Below, piece after piece: positions 24,770 to 32,081 of a DNA stretch of 64,000 nt. Location of the stretch: contig NZ_JAJITC010000020.1 of the NCBI RefSeq assembly GCF_020881035.1, forward strand, positions 1 through 64,000, written 5' to 3'. The position numbers and the translations under genes were made by a program. The notes beneath the pieces are model-generated. The model was given only the letters and a program-made list of their open reading frames with translations, made no database searches and was not told the origin of the DNA. Within the stretch, counting starts at the first letter, position 1. Each line of letters begins with the position of its first letter. The DNA is from Paraburkholderia translucens. GTDB lineage: Bacteria; Pseudomonadota; Gammaproteobacteria; Burkholderiales; Burkholderiaceae.

Positions 24770-25698
24770 AAGAAGCGCTTGCGTCATTCTTTGCGTGGCC
24801 GGTGCGGCGTCTGAAGCTCAACGGCCGTACCGCCGTGGTGGCGGGGCCGTTCTTCTGGCTGCTGCTGTTTTTCCTCGTGCCGTTCCTGCTGGTCGTGAAG
24901 ATCAGCTTCGCCGATTCGCAGCTCGGCATTCCGCCGTACACGCAACTCGTCAAGTTCGCGGAAGGCGCGTTGCACATCACGCTCGATCTGTCGCATTACG
25001 CGTTTCTGCTGACCGACAGCCTGTACTTCGCGACCTATGTGAATTCGGTCGTGGTCGCGGCGATTTCGACCGTGCTGTGTCTGCTGATCGGCTATCCGAT
25101 GGCTTATTACATCGCGCGCTCGAATGCGGGCACTCGCAATCTGCTGATGATGGCCGTGATGTTGCCGTTCTGGACCTCGTTCTTGATCCGCGTGTACGCA
25201 TGGATCGGCATTCTGAAGAACAACGGATTGCTGAATAATTTCCTGATGTCGATCGGGCTGATCCATTCGCCGATCGAGCTGTATCACACGAACACGGCGG
25301 TCTATATCGGCATGGTCTATTCATACCTGCCGTTTCTCGTGATGCCGCTTTACGCGCACCTCGTGAAAATGGACCTGACCTTGCTGGAAGCCGCGTACGA
25401 CCTCGGCGCAAAGCCGTGGAAGGCGTTCTGGCAGATCACGCTGCCGCTGTCGAAGAACGGCATCATCGCGGGCTGTCTGCTGGTGTTCATTCCGGCGGTC
25501 GGCGAGTACGTGATTCCCGAGCTGCTCGGCGGCGCGAACACGCTGATGATCGGCCGCGTGATGTGGAATGAGTTCTTCGACAACGCCGACTGGCCGATGG
25601 CGTCCGCCGTCACGTGCGCGATGGTGCTGCTGCTGCTGGTGCCGATGGCGCTGTTCCAGCATGCGCAGGCGAAGGCCTTGGAGGAGGGCCGCCAATGA
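24766..25698 (+). CDS. potH: Polyamine-type ABC transporter permease 1
   Basis: A 310-residue inner-membrane permease with about six transmembrane helices and the BPD_transp_1 EAA loop (LLEAAYDLGAKPWKAFWQITLPLS). The VPFLLVVKISFAD start of helix 1 and the NNGLLNNFL loop match PotB/PotH. It overlaps both neighbours by ATGA signatures, indicating tight translational coupling. Confidence 0.92.
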   Translation: MKEALASFFAWPVRRLKLNGRTAVVAGPFFWLLLFFLVPFLLVVKISFADSQLGIPPYTQLVKFAEGALHITLDLSHYAFLLTDSLYFATYVNSVVVAAISTVLCLLIGYPMAYYIARSNAGTRNLLMMAVMLPFWTSFLIRVYAWIGILKNNGLLNNFLMSIGLIHSPIELYHTNTAVYIGMVYSYLPFLVMPLYAHLVKMDLTLLEAAYDLGAKPWKAFWQITLPLSKNGIIAGCLLVFIPAVGEYVIPELLGGANTLMIGRVMWNEFFDNADWPMASAVTCAMVLLLLVPMALFQHAQAKALEEGRQ

Positions 25699-26513
25699 AG
25701 CCGAATCGCATGCTGCAGCTGATCGCTCTGGGCATCGGCTTTCTGTTTCTGTATATCCCGATCGTCAGCCTCGTCGTGTATTCGTTCAACGAATCGCAAC
25801 TGGTCACGGTGTGGACGCGCTTTTCGATGCGCTGGTACGCGGCGCTGTTGAGCGACGACGAGCTCATTGCGTCCGCGTGGCTGTCGCTGCGCATCGGCTT
25901 GCTGACGGCGTTCGCGTCGGTGATCATCGGCACGTGGGCCGGTTTCGTGCTCGCGCGCATGGGGCGCTTTCGCGGCTTCACGCTATATACAGGCATGATC
26001 AATGCGCCGCTGGTGATTCCGGAAGTGATTCAGGGCATCTCGCTCCTGCTGCTGTTCATCGAAATGGCGCGCTGGATCGGCTGGCCGGCCGAACGCGGCA
26101 TCTTCACGATCTGGATCGGTCACGTGATGCTGTGTATTTCGTACGTCGCGATCATCGTGCAGTCGCGCGTGCGGGAGCTGCATCCGTCGCTCGAGGAAGC
26201 CGCGCTCGATCTCGGCGCGACACCGCTGCGCGTGTTCTTCTCCGTCACCTTGCCGCTGATCTCGCAGGCGCTGGTGTCGGGCTGGCTGCTGTCGTTCACG
26301 CTGTCGATCGACGACCTCGTGCTGTCCGCGTTCCTGTCCGGTCCCGGCTCGACCACCTTGCCGCTCGTGGTGTTCTCGCGCGTGCGCCTCGGCCTGAACC
26401 CGGAGATGAACGCGCTCGCGACGCTGTTCATCGCGGTCGTCACGGTTGGCGTCGTCGCGGCGAACTTCTTCATGCAGCGCGCGGAGCGCAAGCGGGCCGT
26501 GATGGCGGTTTGA
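25695..26513 (+). CDS. potI: Polyamine-type ABC transporter permease 2
   Basis: A 272-residue permease of the PotC/PotI type: FLYIPIVSLVVYSFNESQ at the first helix, WYAALLSDDELIASAW, and the EAA loop LEEAALDLGATPLRVFFSVTLPLI. Start ATG 25695 overlaps the PotH stop; the frame opens earlier at 25614 but that lies inside potH. It is the last transporter gene; a tiny ORF follows 86 bases later. Confidence 0.92.
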   Translation: MKPNRMLQLIALGIGFLFLYIPIVSLVVYSFNESQLVTVWTRFSMRWYAALLSDDELIASAWLSLRIGLLTAFASVIIGTWAGFVLARMGRFRGFTLYTGMINAPLVIPEVIQGISLLLLFIEMARWIGWPAERGIFTIWIGHVMLCISYVAIIVQSRVRELHPSLEEAALDLGATPLRVFFSVTLPLISQALVSGWLLSFTLSIDDLVLSAFLSGPGSTTLPLVVFSRVRLGLNPEMNALATLFIAVVTVGVVAANFFMQRAERKRAVMAV

Positions 26514-26599
26514 GGCGACATGACGCGCGAGGCGCCGCGCGTGATCGAACCGGCTGATCGACTCACGAATCGCGGCCTTCACTCCTTCCGACACTAGCC

Positions 26600-26719
26600 A
26601 TGATCGAGTCCCTTCTGTTCGCGCTCGACTGGGAGCCGCTTTATCGGCTATGGGAACTGCTCGTAATCGTCGTGAAGTTTCTGTGGGAGCTGCTGCAGTT
26701 GCTGAGCGGCGGGGGCTGA
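26600..26719 (+). CDS. Possible 39-residue hydrophobic peptide
   Basis: An uncharacterised small ORF after potI. It encodes MIESLLFALDWEPLYRLWEL followed by LVIVVKFLWELL and ends in SGGG. The composition (Leu, Trp, Val, few charges) suggests an amphipathic or single-pass membrane helix. No clear Shine-Dalgarno is visible. The helix-like pattern without GC-rich junk residues makes it more than random, but expression is unproven. It could be a small regulator of the transporter. Confidence 0.35.
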   Translation: MIESLLFALDWEPLYRLWELLVIVVKFLWELLQLLSGGG

Positions 26720-26732
26720 TGAGCGTGCCGGT

Positions 26733-28220
26733 TCAACGCGCGAAGCGGTAATCCTGTGGCCGCACGCGCCGCGTACGTTTGCGAAAACTGAACGTAAAGC
26801 CCGGCCAGATCGCGGTGACCTTACCGCTCTTTGTCTGATACCAGCTATGGCAGCCGCTCGTCCACACCGCGTGCTGCATCTGCTGCTGTAGACGCGCGTT
26901 GAAATCGCGCTGGACGTCGGCGCGCAGGGTCATCGTGCGGGCGTTCTGCTTGCGCAGCACGCGCAGGCAATCGACGATATAGCGCAGCTGCGACTCGATC
27001 ATGTAGATCATCGAGTTATGGCCGAGCCCCGTGTTCGGGCCGGCGATCATGAAGAAGTTCGGGAAGTTCGCGATGCTCGTGCCGAGATAAGCCTCGGGGC
27101 CATCGCGCAGCCATAGCGCGCTGAGGTCGCTGCCGTCGAGGCCGGTCACTTCGAACGGCGCGCGCACGTCGTTGACCTGGAAGCCGGTGCCGCAGATGAT
27201 CGCATCGGCGCGGTGATGCACGCCGTCGTCCGTCACGATGCCGTCGGCGACGATCTCGCGAATGCCGCTCGTCACGACGTCGACGTTCGGCTGACAGACG
27301 GCCGGGTAATAATCGCTCGACAGCAGCACGCGCTTGCAGCCGAGACGGTAGTTGGGCGTGAGCTTCGCGCGCAGCGCCGGGTCCTTGACGCGCCGCTCCA
27401 GATAGCTGAGGCCGAACTTCATCGGCGTCTTCATCAGCTTCGGATTGACGACGAACGCGATCCCGCGCGATTCGAGCTGCCAATAGATCGCACTGCGTAC
27501 GAAACGCTGCGTGAACGGCAGCGTGCGAAACAGCCACTGCGCGCGCGGGCCGATCGGCTTGTCGCGCTTGGGCATCACCCATGGCGCGGTGCGCTGGAAC
27601 AGGTCAAGATGCGCGACGCGCGGCTGGATTTTCGGCACGAACTGGATCGCGCTCGCGCCGGTGCCGATCACCGCCACACGTTTGCCGTCGAGCGGATAGG
27701 CGTGATCCCAGCGCGCTGAATGGAACAGTTTGCCCTCGAAACGCTCGATGCCGGCGATGCGCGGCAGCGCGGGGCGCGACAACGGACCGCTCGCGGCGAT
27801 CAGCACGTCGGCCTCGATGGTCTCGCGCGTGCCATTCGTGTCGAGCTCGACGAGCCAGACCTGCCGCGCTGCGTCAAAGCGTGCGGCGCTCACCTTCGCA
27901 TTGCAGCGCACGTAGCGCTCGACGCCGTACTTGCGCGCGCAGTGCTGCAGATACGCGAGAATTTCGGCTTGACTGCTGAACGCGCGCGACCATGCCGGAT
28001 TCGCCTCGAACGAAAACGAATAGAGATGCGAGGGGACGTCGCAGGCCGCGCCAGGATAGGTATTGTCGCGCCAGGTGCCGCCGATGCCGCTCGCGGCCTC
28101 GTAGACCGTGAAAGACGTCATGCCCATCTTCTGCAGACGGATCGCCATGCCGAGGCCGGCAAAGCCACTGCCGACGATCGCAATGCGCGGCGCAGTGGAT
28201 GAAGAAGGGGCGGGTGTCAC
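26733..28220 (-). CDS. Flavin-containing (Baeyer-Villiger type) monooxygenase
   Basis: A 495-residue FAD/NADPH oxidoreductase. The N-terminal FAD Rossmann motif is IVGSGFAGLGMA, the Baeyer-Villiger fingerprint FEGKLFHSARWD (FxGxxxHxxxW) is present, and the NADPH Rossmann motif VAVIGTGASA follows. Such enzymes insert oxygen next to ketones or oxidise N/S atoms; the substrate is unknown. The start is taken as GTG 28220, with GGAG 7 bases upstream; the ATG at 28313 would add a 31-residue Arg-rich leader with no site. The neighbouring - strand genes are separated by a terminator, so it is probably transcribed alone. Confidence 0.85.
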   Translation of the reverse strand: MTPAPSSSTAPRIAIVGSGFAGLGMAIRLQKMGMTSFTVYEAASGIGGTWRDNTYPGAACDVPSHLYSFSFEANPAWSRAFSSQAEILAYLQHCARKYGVERYVRCNAKVSAARFDAARQVWLVELDTNGTRETIEADVLIAASGPLSRPALPRIAGIERFEGKLFHSARWDHAYPLDGKRVAVIGTGASAIQFVPKIQPRVAHLDLFQRTAPWVMPKRDKPIGPRAQWLFRTLPFTQRFVRSAIYWQLESRGIAFVVNPKLMKTPMKFGLSYLERRVKDPALRAKLTPNYRLGCKRVLLSSDYYPAVCQPNVDVVTSGIREIVADGIVTDDGVHHRADAIICGTGFQVNDVRAPFEVTGLDGSDLSALWLRDGPEAYLGTSIANFPNFFMIAGPNTGLGHNSMIYMIESQLRYIVDCLRVLRKQNARTMTLRADVQRDFNARLQQQMQHAVWTSGCHSWYQTKSGKVTAIWPGFTFSFRKRTRRVRPQDYRFAR

Positions 28221-28328
28221 GGCTGTCTCCGGCACGGGTGAAAGTAGCGGGTGAAATGATAGCGGCTTGCCGCGCACGAGGAACCGCAAACCGTGCCGCA
28301 TGCGCCGGCGCAACGCAAAACCGGCAGA

Positions 28329-28366
28329 TAAAAAAACAAACAGGCTCCGGGCAGGAGCCTGTTGTT
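28329..28366 (-). terminator. Intrinsic terminator after the TPR gene
   Basis: Read on the - strand: ACAGGCTCC, loop, GGAGCCTGT, then TTGTTTTTTT. It ends the pspA-TPR transcript upstream of the monooxygenase. Confidence 0.85.
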
Positions 28367-28405
28367 GTCATTCAACGTGAAACGGAATCCGACGTCGCGG
28401 CTCGA

Positions 28406-29590
28406 TCAGGTATCGGTCCAGCCACCGGAGTCGTCGTTGCTGCCCATGTCGATGCCGCCGCCGTTGTCGTCCCAATCGTTCGAGCCTTGACCGAAGTCGA
28501 GGCCGCCGCCGTTTCCGGCGTCGTTGCGGCGACGGCGCAATTCGTCGTCGTCGACGATCACGTCGCGCTCGACGACGCGATCACGCCCATGACTCAGCGC
28601 CTCGCCAAGCAGCACGCCGGTCAGCAGACCGCCCATGCCGCCACCCATGCCACCGCCTTGCTGCACGATGACCTGCGGCTGCGGCTGCTGTTGATACGGA
28701 CCCTGTTGCGGATAAGGCGGCTGCGGGCTGCCGAAGCGTTCGGCCTCCTGTGCGTACGCTGACTGCTGGCTGGTGCCGACGGACGCGGCGGTCGGATCGG
28801 GCCGGCCGTCGGCGCGCGCGCGCAGGCTGGCGATGCGCTGCTCGAATTCGTCGAGTGCATAAGGCGGCAGCGGATTCTTGCCGTTCGACAGCGTTTCGAC
28901 GACGCCGCGCAACTGATCTTCGGTCGCTTCGACGTCTTTCTCGAGCAGTTCGTGACCCGGCGCGGTGGACAGCTTCACGTCGAGTTTGATCGAGCGCACC
29001 GTGTTGAGCATGTCAGTTGCTCGCTTCAATTGTGCGCGGCGATCCTCGTCGGCGCGCGTATCTTCCTGGCTGCGCGCGCGGCGCAAAGTCCAGCGCAGCA
29101 CGAACGCGATCGCAGCGATCAGAACAATGATACCGATCCACATACCTACCCCCGGACCATGCCGTTGTTGCGCTTGCGACATCATCGCCGACTGTTGCTG
29201 CACAGCAGGCGCATTCTGCTGCACGAACGGATTCGCGGCGTGACGGGTGACGTTGCCGCCCGCGCGTTCCGCGTCGCGGCGCAAGCGCGCTTCGGTTTGC
29301 GCGAAACGGCTCGGGTCGGTGAAACGGATCTGCGGATCGAGCGTCTTCGCCTGTTGCAACTGCGCGAGCGCGTCGCCGGAACGACCTTCGCGATCGAGCA
29401 CCTGGGCGTACAGATAATGCGCGCGCGCGTTGTTCGGATGGGCTTGCAACACCTCGGTGAGACCGGCGTCGGCCTGCTGCCAGTCGCCTTGCGACATCGC
29501 CGATTCGATCTGCTGCGCGCTCGGCACCGCGAACGCCGCGGCCGACACGAGCAGCAGCGAAGCGAAGGCGGTTGCGAAAAGTTTTTTCAT
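28406..29590 (-). CDS. TPR membrane protein with Gly/Asp-rich tail
   Basis: A 394-residue protein of unknown function. Residues 1-21 are a signal peptide. About 25-90 form TPR-like helices (ALAQLQQAKTLDP). A transmembrane helix spans about 148-166 (GMWIGIIVLIAAIAFVLRW), followed by a charged helical region (170-260) and a Pro/Gln-rich linker. A GGGMGGGMGGLL patch (about 310) and an acidic Asp/Gly/Ser tail to the end complete it. It sits 161 bases downstream of a PspA gene on the same strand, so the pair may act together in membrane stress. The topology suggests a periplasmic TPR and a cytoplasmic coil that could meet PspA. Confidence 0.7.
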   Translation of the reverse strand: MKKLFATAFASLLLVSAAAFAVPSAQQIESAMSQGDWQQADAGLTEVLQAHPNNARAHYLYAQVLDREGRSGDALAQLQQAKTLDPQIRFTDPSRFAQTEARLRRDAERAGGNVTRHAANPFVQQNAPAVQQQSAMMSQAQQRHGPGVGMWIGIIVLIAAIAFVLRWTLRRARSQEDTRADEDRRAQLKRATDMLNTVRSIKLDVKLSTAPGHELLEKDVEATEDQLRGVVETLSNGKNPLPPYALDEFEQRIASLRARADGRPDPTAASVGTSQQSAYAQEAERFGSPQPPYPQQGPYQQQPQPQVIVQQGGGMGGGMGGLLTGVLLGEALSHGRDRVVERDVIVDDDELRRRRNDAGNGGGLDFGQGSNDWDDNGGGIDMGSNDDSGGWTDT

Positions 29591-29751
29591 TTGCGGACCG
29601 GGCGCGGCGCGCCCGTCTCCATCAGTCGATTGCGGTGGCTGCCTGTGGCGGCCGGTATGCCGGTGCGTTCAGGAGCGAGCGTACCGGCATGTACTGCTTG
29701 ATACTGCGATTGCCGTTGCTGCGCGGAGCGCGAAGTGCGCGCCCCCGGTGT

Positions 29752-30432
29752 TTACTGCGCCGGCGTGTTGAGCTGCTTCTTCAGCGCTTCGAGCCGATCG
29801 TCGATCGACGGGCCGCGGTTGAGTTCGGCGAGCTTCTCGTCGAGCGCCTTGCCGCTCTTTTCGTCGGCGGAGTTCAGGCGTGCGTCCGAACGCGCGTTCG
29901 ACAGCGCCACCTTGTCTTCCAGCTTCTGGAAATCCTCGGAGAGGTTCTTGCCGCCGATGCCGCCGAGTGCCGTGGCCGCGACATCCTTCGCCTGCGCGAT
30001 CTCCTGCTTGGCCTGCAGGATGTTCGAGCGTGCGTTCAGGTCGTTGCGGCGCGCGCGCATGTCCTCGATCTGGCTCTTCAACTGCGCGACCGACGGCTCC
30101 AGCGAAGTCAGCTCTTTCGTCAGCGCATCGCGTTCGGCTTCGGCCGTGGCTTGCGCGCCGAGCGCTTCACGCGCGAGCGCTTCGTCGCCGGACTGCAGCG
30201 CGCGGCGCGCGCCGTCTTCATACTTCTTCGCTTTGTCCGCGGCGACATCGCGCTTGCTTTGCTGAGTGGCGACCTGCGCCTGAATCTCGATCAGCGAGTT
30301 CTCGGCCTTGCCGATGCTGTCGTCGAGTTCGCGCACGATCTGGCGCGAGTCGCGCGACGGATCCTGGACCGAGTCGGCCGCATCGTTCAGAAGACCCTTG
30401 ACGGTGCGCGAAATGCTGTCAAAAAGCGACAT
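29752..30432 (-). CDS. pspA: PspA/IM30 family membrane-remodelling protein
   Basis: A 226-residue, almost wholly helical protein of the PspA/IM30 (bacterial ESCRT-III) family. It begins MSLFDSISRTVKGLLNDAAD, then PSRDSRQIVRELDDSIGKAE, and continues as a long coiled coil rich in Ala, Glu, Lys and Gln. These proteins bind stressed inner membranes. Start ATG 30432 has GGAGG upstream. No pspF or pspBC genes are nearby, so regulation differs from the enterobacterial Psp system; the partner gene is the TPR protein downstream. Confidence 0.88.
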   Translation of the reverse strand: MSLFDSISRTVKGLLNDAADSVQDPSRDSRQIVRELDDSIGKAENSLIEIQAQVATQQSKRDVAADKAKKYEDGARRALQSGDEALAREALGAQATAEAERDALTKELTSLEPSVAQLKSQIEDMRARRNDLNARSNILQAKQEIAQAKDVAATALGGIGGKNLSEDFQKLEDKVALSNARSDARLNSADEKSGKALDEKLAELNRGPSIDDRLEALKKQLNTPAQ

Positions 30433-30892
30433 GAAAACCTCCAGAGAATGTAAGCGGCGCCGCCGATGCATGCGCGCCCTGACTGCCTTTAACTACTACC
30501 GCTACTTTACGCCGCCGCGCGCGATGCGCAACGGTCGGACCGGAGTTCGGGGCGCACTTGCCAATTGCAATAGGGCGGCGCGTTTTTGTTGAAACGCAAT
30601 GCCGGTTGACGCTGGCCCAGATGACGGAAAGCCGCGAGGGGCATGGACTTGACGGCGGATATTACACCATCGGCTGTCTTAAAGATGGCTTAAACGATGC
30701 GGCCGTCCAAGGGCCCGCGCGGGGCCGGAAATGCCGCCGATTGCGCGCGGGGCGGGCGTTGCCGAACGGCGGTTCATGCGCGTGTCGCGAATGTATCGAT
30801 ATGCAACGGGAGGCTCGTCGCGTGCCGTTGCCGGCACGCTCGAAGGCGTTGATTGCGGCTCGACGCGCGGTAATTTTCCGTGACGCTTTCCG
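30433..30892. other. 460-base region upstream of pspA
   Basis: No gene was recognised. A CGTGACG/CGTCACG hairpin sits at the right end just beyond the stop of the next - strand gene, without a U-tract. A TGGCAAGTGCG stretch on the - strand was checked as a sigma-54 site but lacks the -12 TTGC. Confidence 0.4.
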
Positions 30893-31519
30893 TCACGCGA
30901 AGCGGCTGGCTTCGGTGCTCGGGTCGCTGTCGGGTTCGTCGTCGTCGGGGGACTTGTCGACGCGGCGGCGCTTCAGTGAGGTACGCAGCCGCAGCCGCTT
31001 CCGTTTGGGTGGCGCAGTGTCGGTTGCGGCTGCTTCAGCGTTTTCTACCGTTTCGGCGCCGCGTGCTGCCATCAGACGGGCGACCGCTTCGGCGGTGGCC
31101 GCGGCCTGTTCGTCCTGCTCTGCGGCGAGTGCAGCGGCGACGCCCGCGGGAAGCAGCGGCGGCGGTGAATCCCTAGCATCCGCCGGGCCGGCAGCCGCGC
31201 TGGCCGCAGCGGCGTCGCCAGCCGCGGCGGCACCATGCGTCTCGGGAGCTTGCAGCGACACGGGCAGGGCAGCGCGCGCATAGCGCGTGCCGCGCGCCAC
31301 ACGCTGCAGCGCCGCGTTCAGCGCATCGGGCGCGCGCGGCGCCCGCAACCGGTCGACGATGCTCGCGGCCTTGACCTGCTCGCTGGTCGCACCGAAGCTC
31401 AGCACTGCGCGCCGCATCAGTTCACTGACGCTGATTCCCAGATCCTCCGCGGTCGCGGTAATCGCACGTTTCTGCGCGGTCGTGACGAATACGACGATCC
31501 GCTCGCTGGGCTTGGACAT
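30893..31519 (-). CDS. Ala-rich protein with possible ribbon-helix-helix N-terminus
   Basis: A 208-residue protein. Residues 5-45 (RIVVFVTTAQKRAITATAED then LGISVSELMRRAVL) look like a ribbon-helix-helix DNA-binding domain. The middle is low-complexity Ala/Glu/Pro and the C-terminus is basic then acidic (KRKRLRLRTSLKRRR, then DDDEPDSDPS). It may be a DNA-binding or nucleoid-associated protein, but function is unknown. No operon partner on its strand is apparent. Confidence 0.6.
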   Translation of the reverse strand: MSKPSERIVVFVTTAQKRAITATAEDLGISVSELMRRAVLSFGATSEQVKAASIVDRLRAPRAPDALNAALQRVARGTRYARAALPVSLQAPETHGAAAAGDAAAASAAAGPADARDSPPPLLPAGVAAALAAEQDEQAAATAEAVARLMAARGAETVENAEAAATDTAPPKRKRLRLRTSLKRRRVDKSPDDDEPDSDPSTEASRFA

Positions 31520-32081
31520 GTTCGACTCGCAGTCTTGTTAGCACGGGCGGGTCGGCGCGTGCCTCCGGGGACGGTGTCGGACCCCGCCTTCGGAGCTGCC
31601 GCTGGAACCCCGCCGATGGGGTCGCCGTCGCGCGCAATGATCTTCTCGGGCGCGCGGGGTTCATCATATGACGAGTTGCGCCGTCACGGAACAAGCTCGG
31701 CGCGAAAATCCCGTGACATCAACGAGTTGTAGGGTTTGCGGGCGGTTTGTCCACAGCCCTTTCAACAGAAAATGTTGATAACCCCGCATAAGCGGCGCGG
31801 CGCGCGCAAGCCGCTCGGCGCGCTGCGCGAAATTACAGACCTGGCTGGAAAAAGGCGGCCCGCGAAGGAATTCTTACAAAAAAACTGGCTTGGACCGCTA
31901 CCGATTTCTTTTAAAATGCGCTGTTACGTTGCGCCGGACATGGTCCGAGGCGTGCCGTGCGGCCGGCCGGGGGCAGGGTCCGCAGGGCGGCGTACGTCCC
32001 GGCCCGGACGTCGAACACGACCCATGCGCGCGCCGGCGCGCGTGCAGACAGGCGCGCCGTTGCGGGCCCATTATTCCAGTC
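31520..32081. other. 562-base divergent region upstream of mrcA
   Basis: No convincing gene. It holds a candidate sigma-70 promoter at 31890-31917 and a long untranslated leader for mrcA. The left part is GC-rich with no clear structure. Confidence 0.45.
31890..31917 (+). promoter_or_regulatory. Candidate sigma-70 promoter of mrcA
   Basis: TTGGAC, a 16-base spacer and TAAAAT, followed by a leader of about 155 bases before the mrcA ATG. Confidence 0.45.

Noticed and set aside
29658..29690. ATGCCGGT/ACCGGCAT inverted repeat between pspA and the TPR gene
   Set aside because: No T-tract and a long loop; possible processing structure but not enough to annotate.
30560..30590. TGGCAAGTGCG on the - strand as a sigma-54 promoter for pspA
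   Set aside because: The -12 TTGC element is missing at the required spacing, and no pspF-type activator gene is nearby.
31747..31755. TTGTCCACA, resembling a DnaA box
   Set aside because: A single loose match in a divergent promoter region, with no cluster of boxes, AT-rich unwinding region or dnaA/repA gene.
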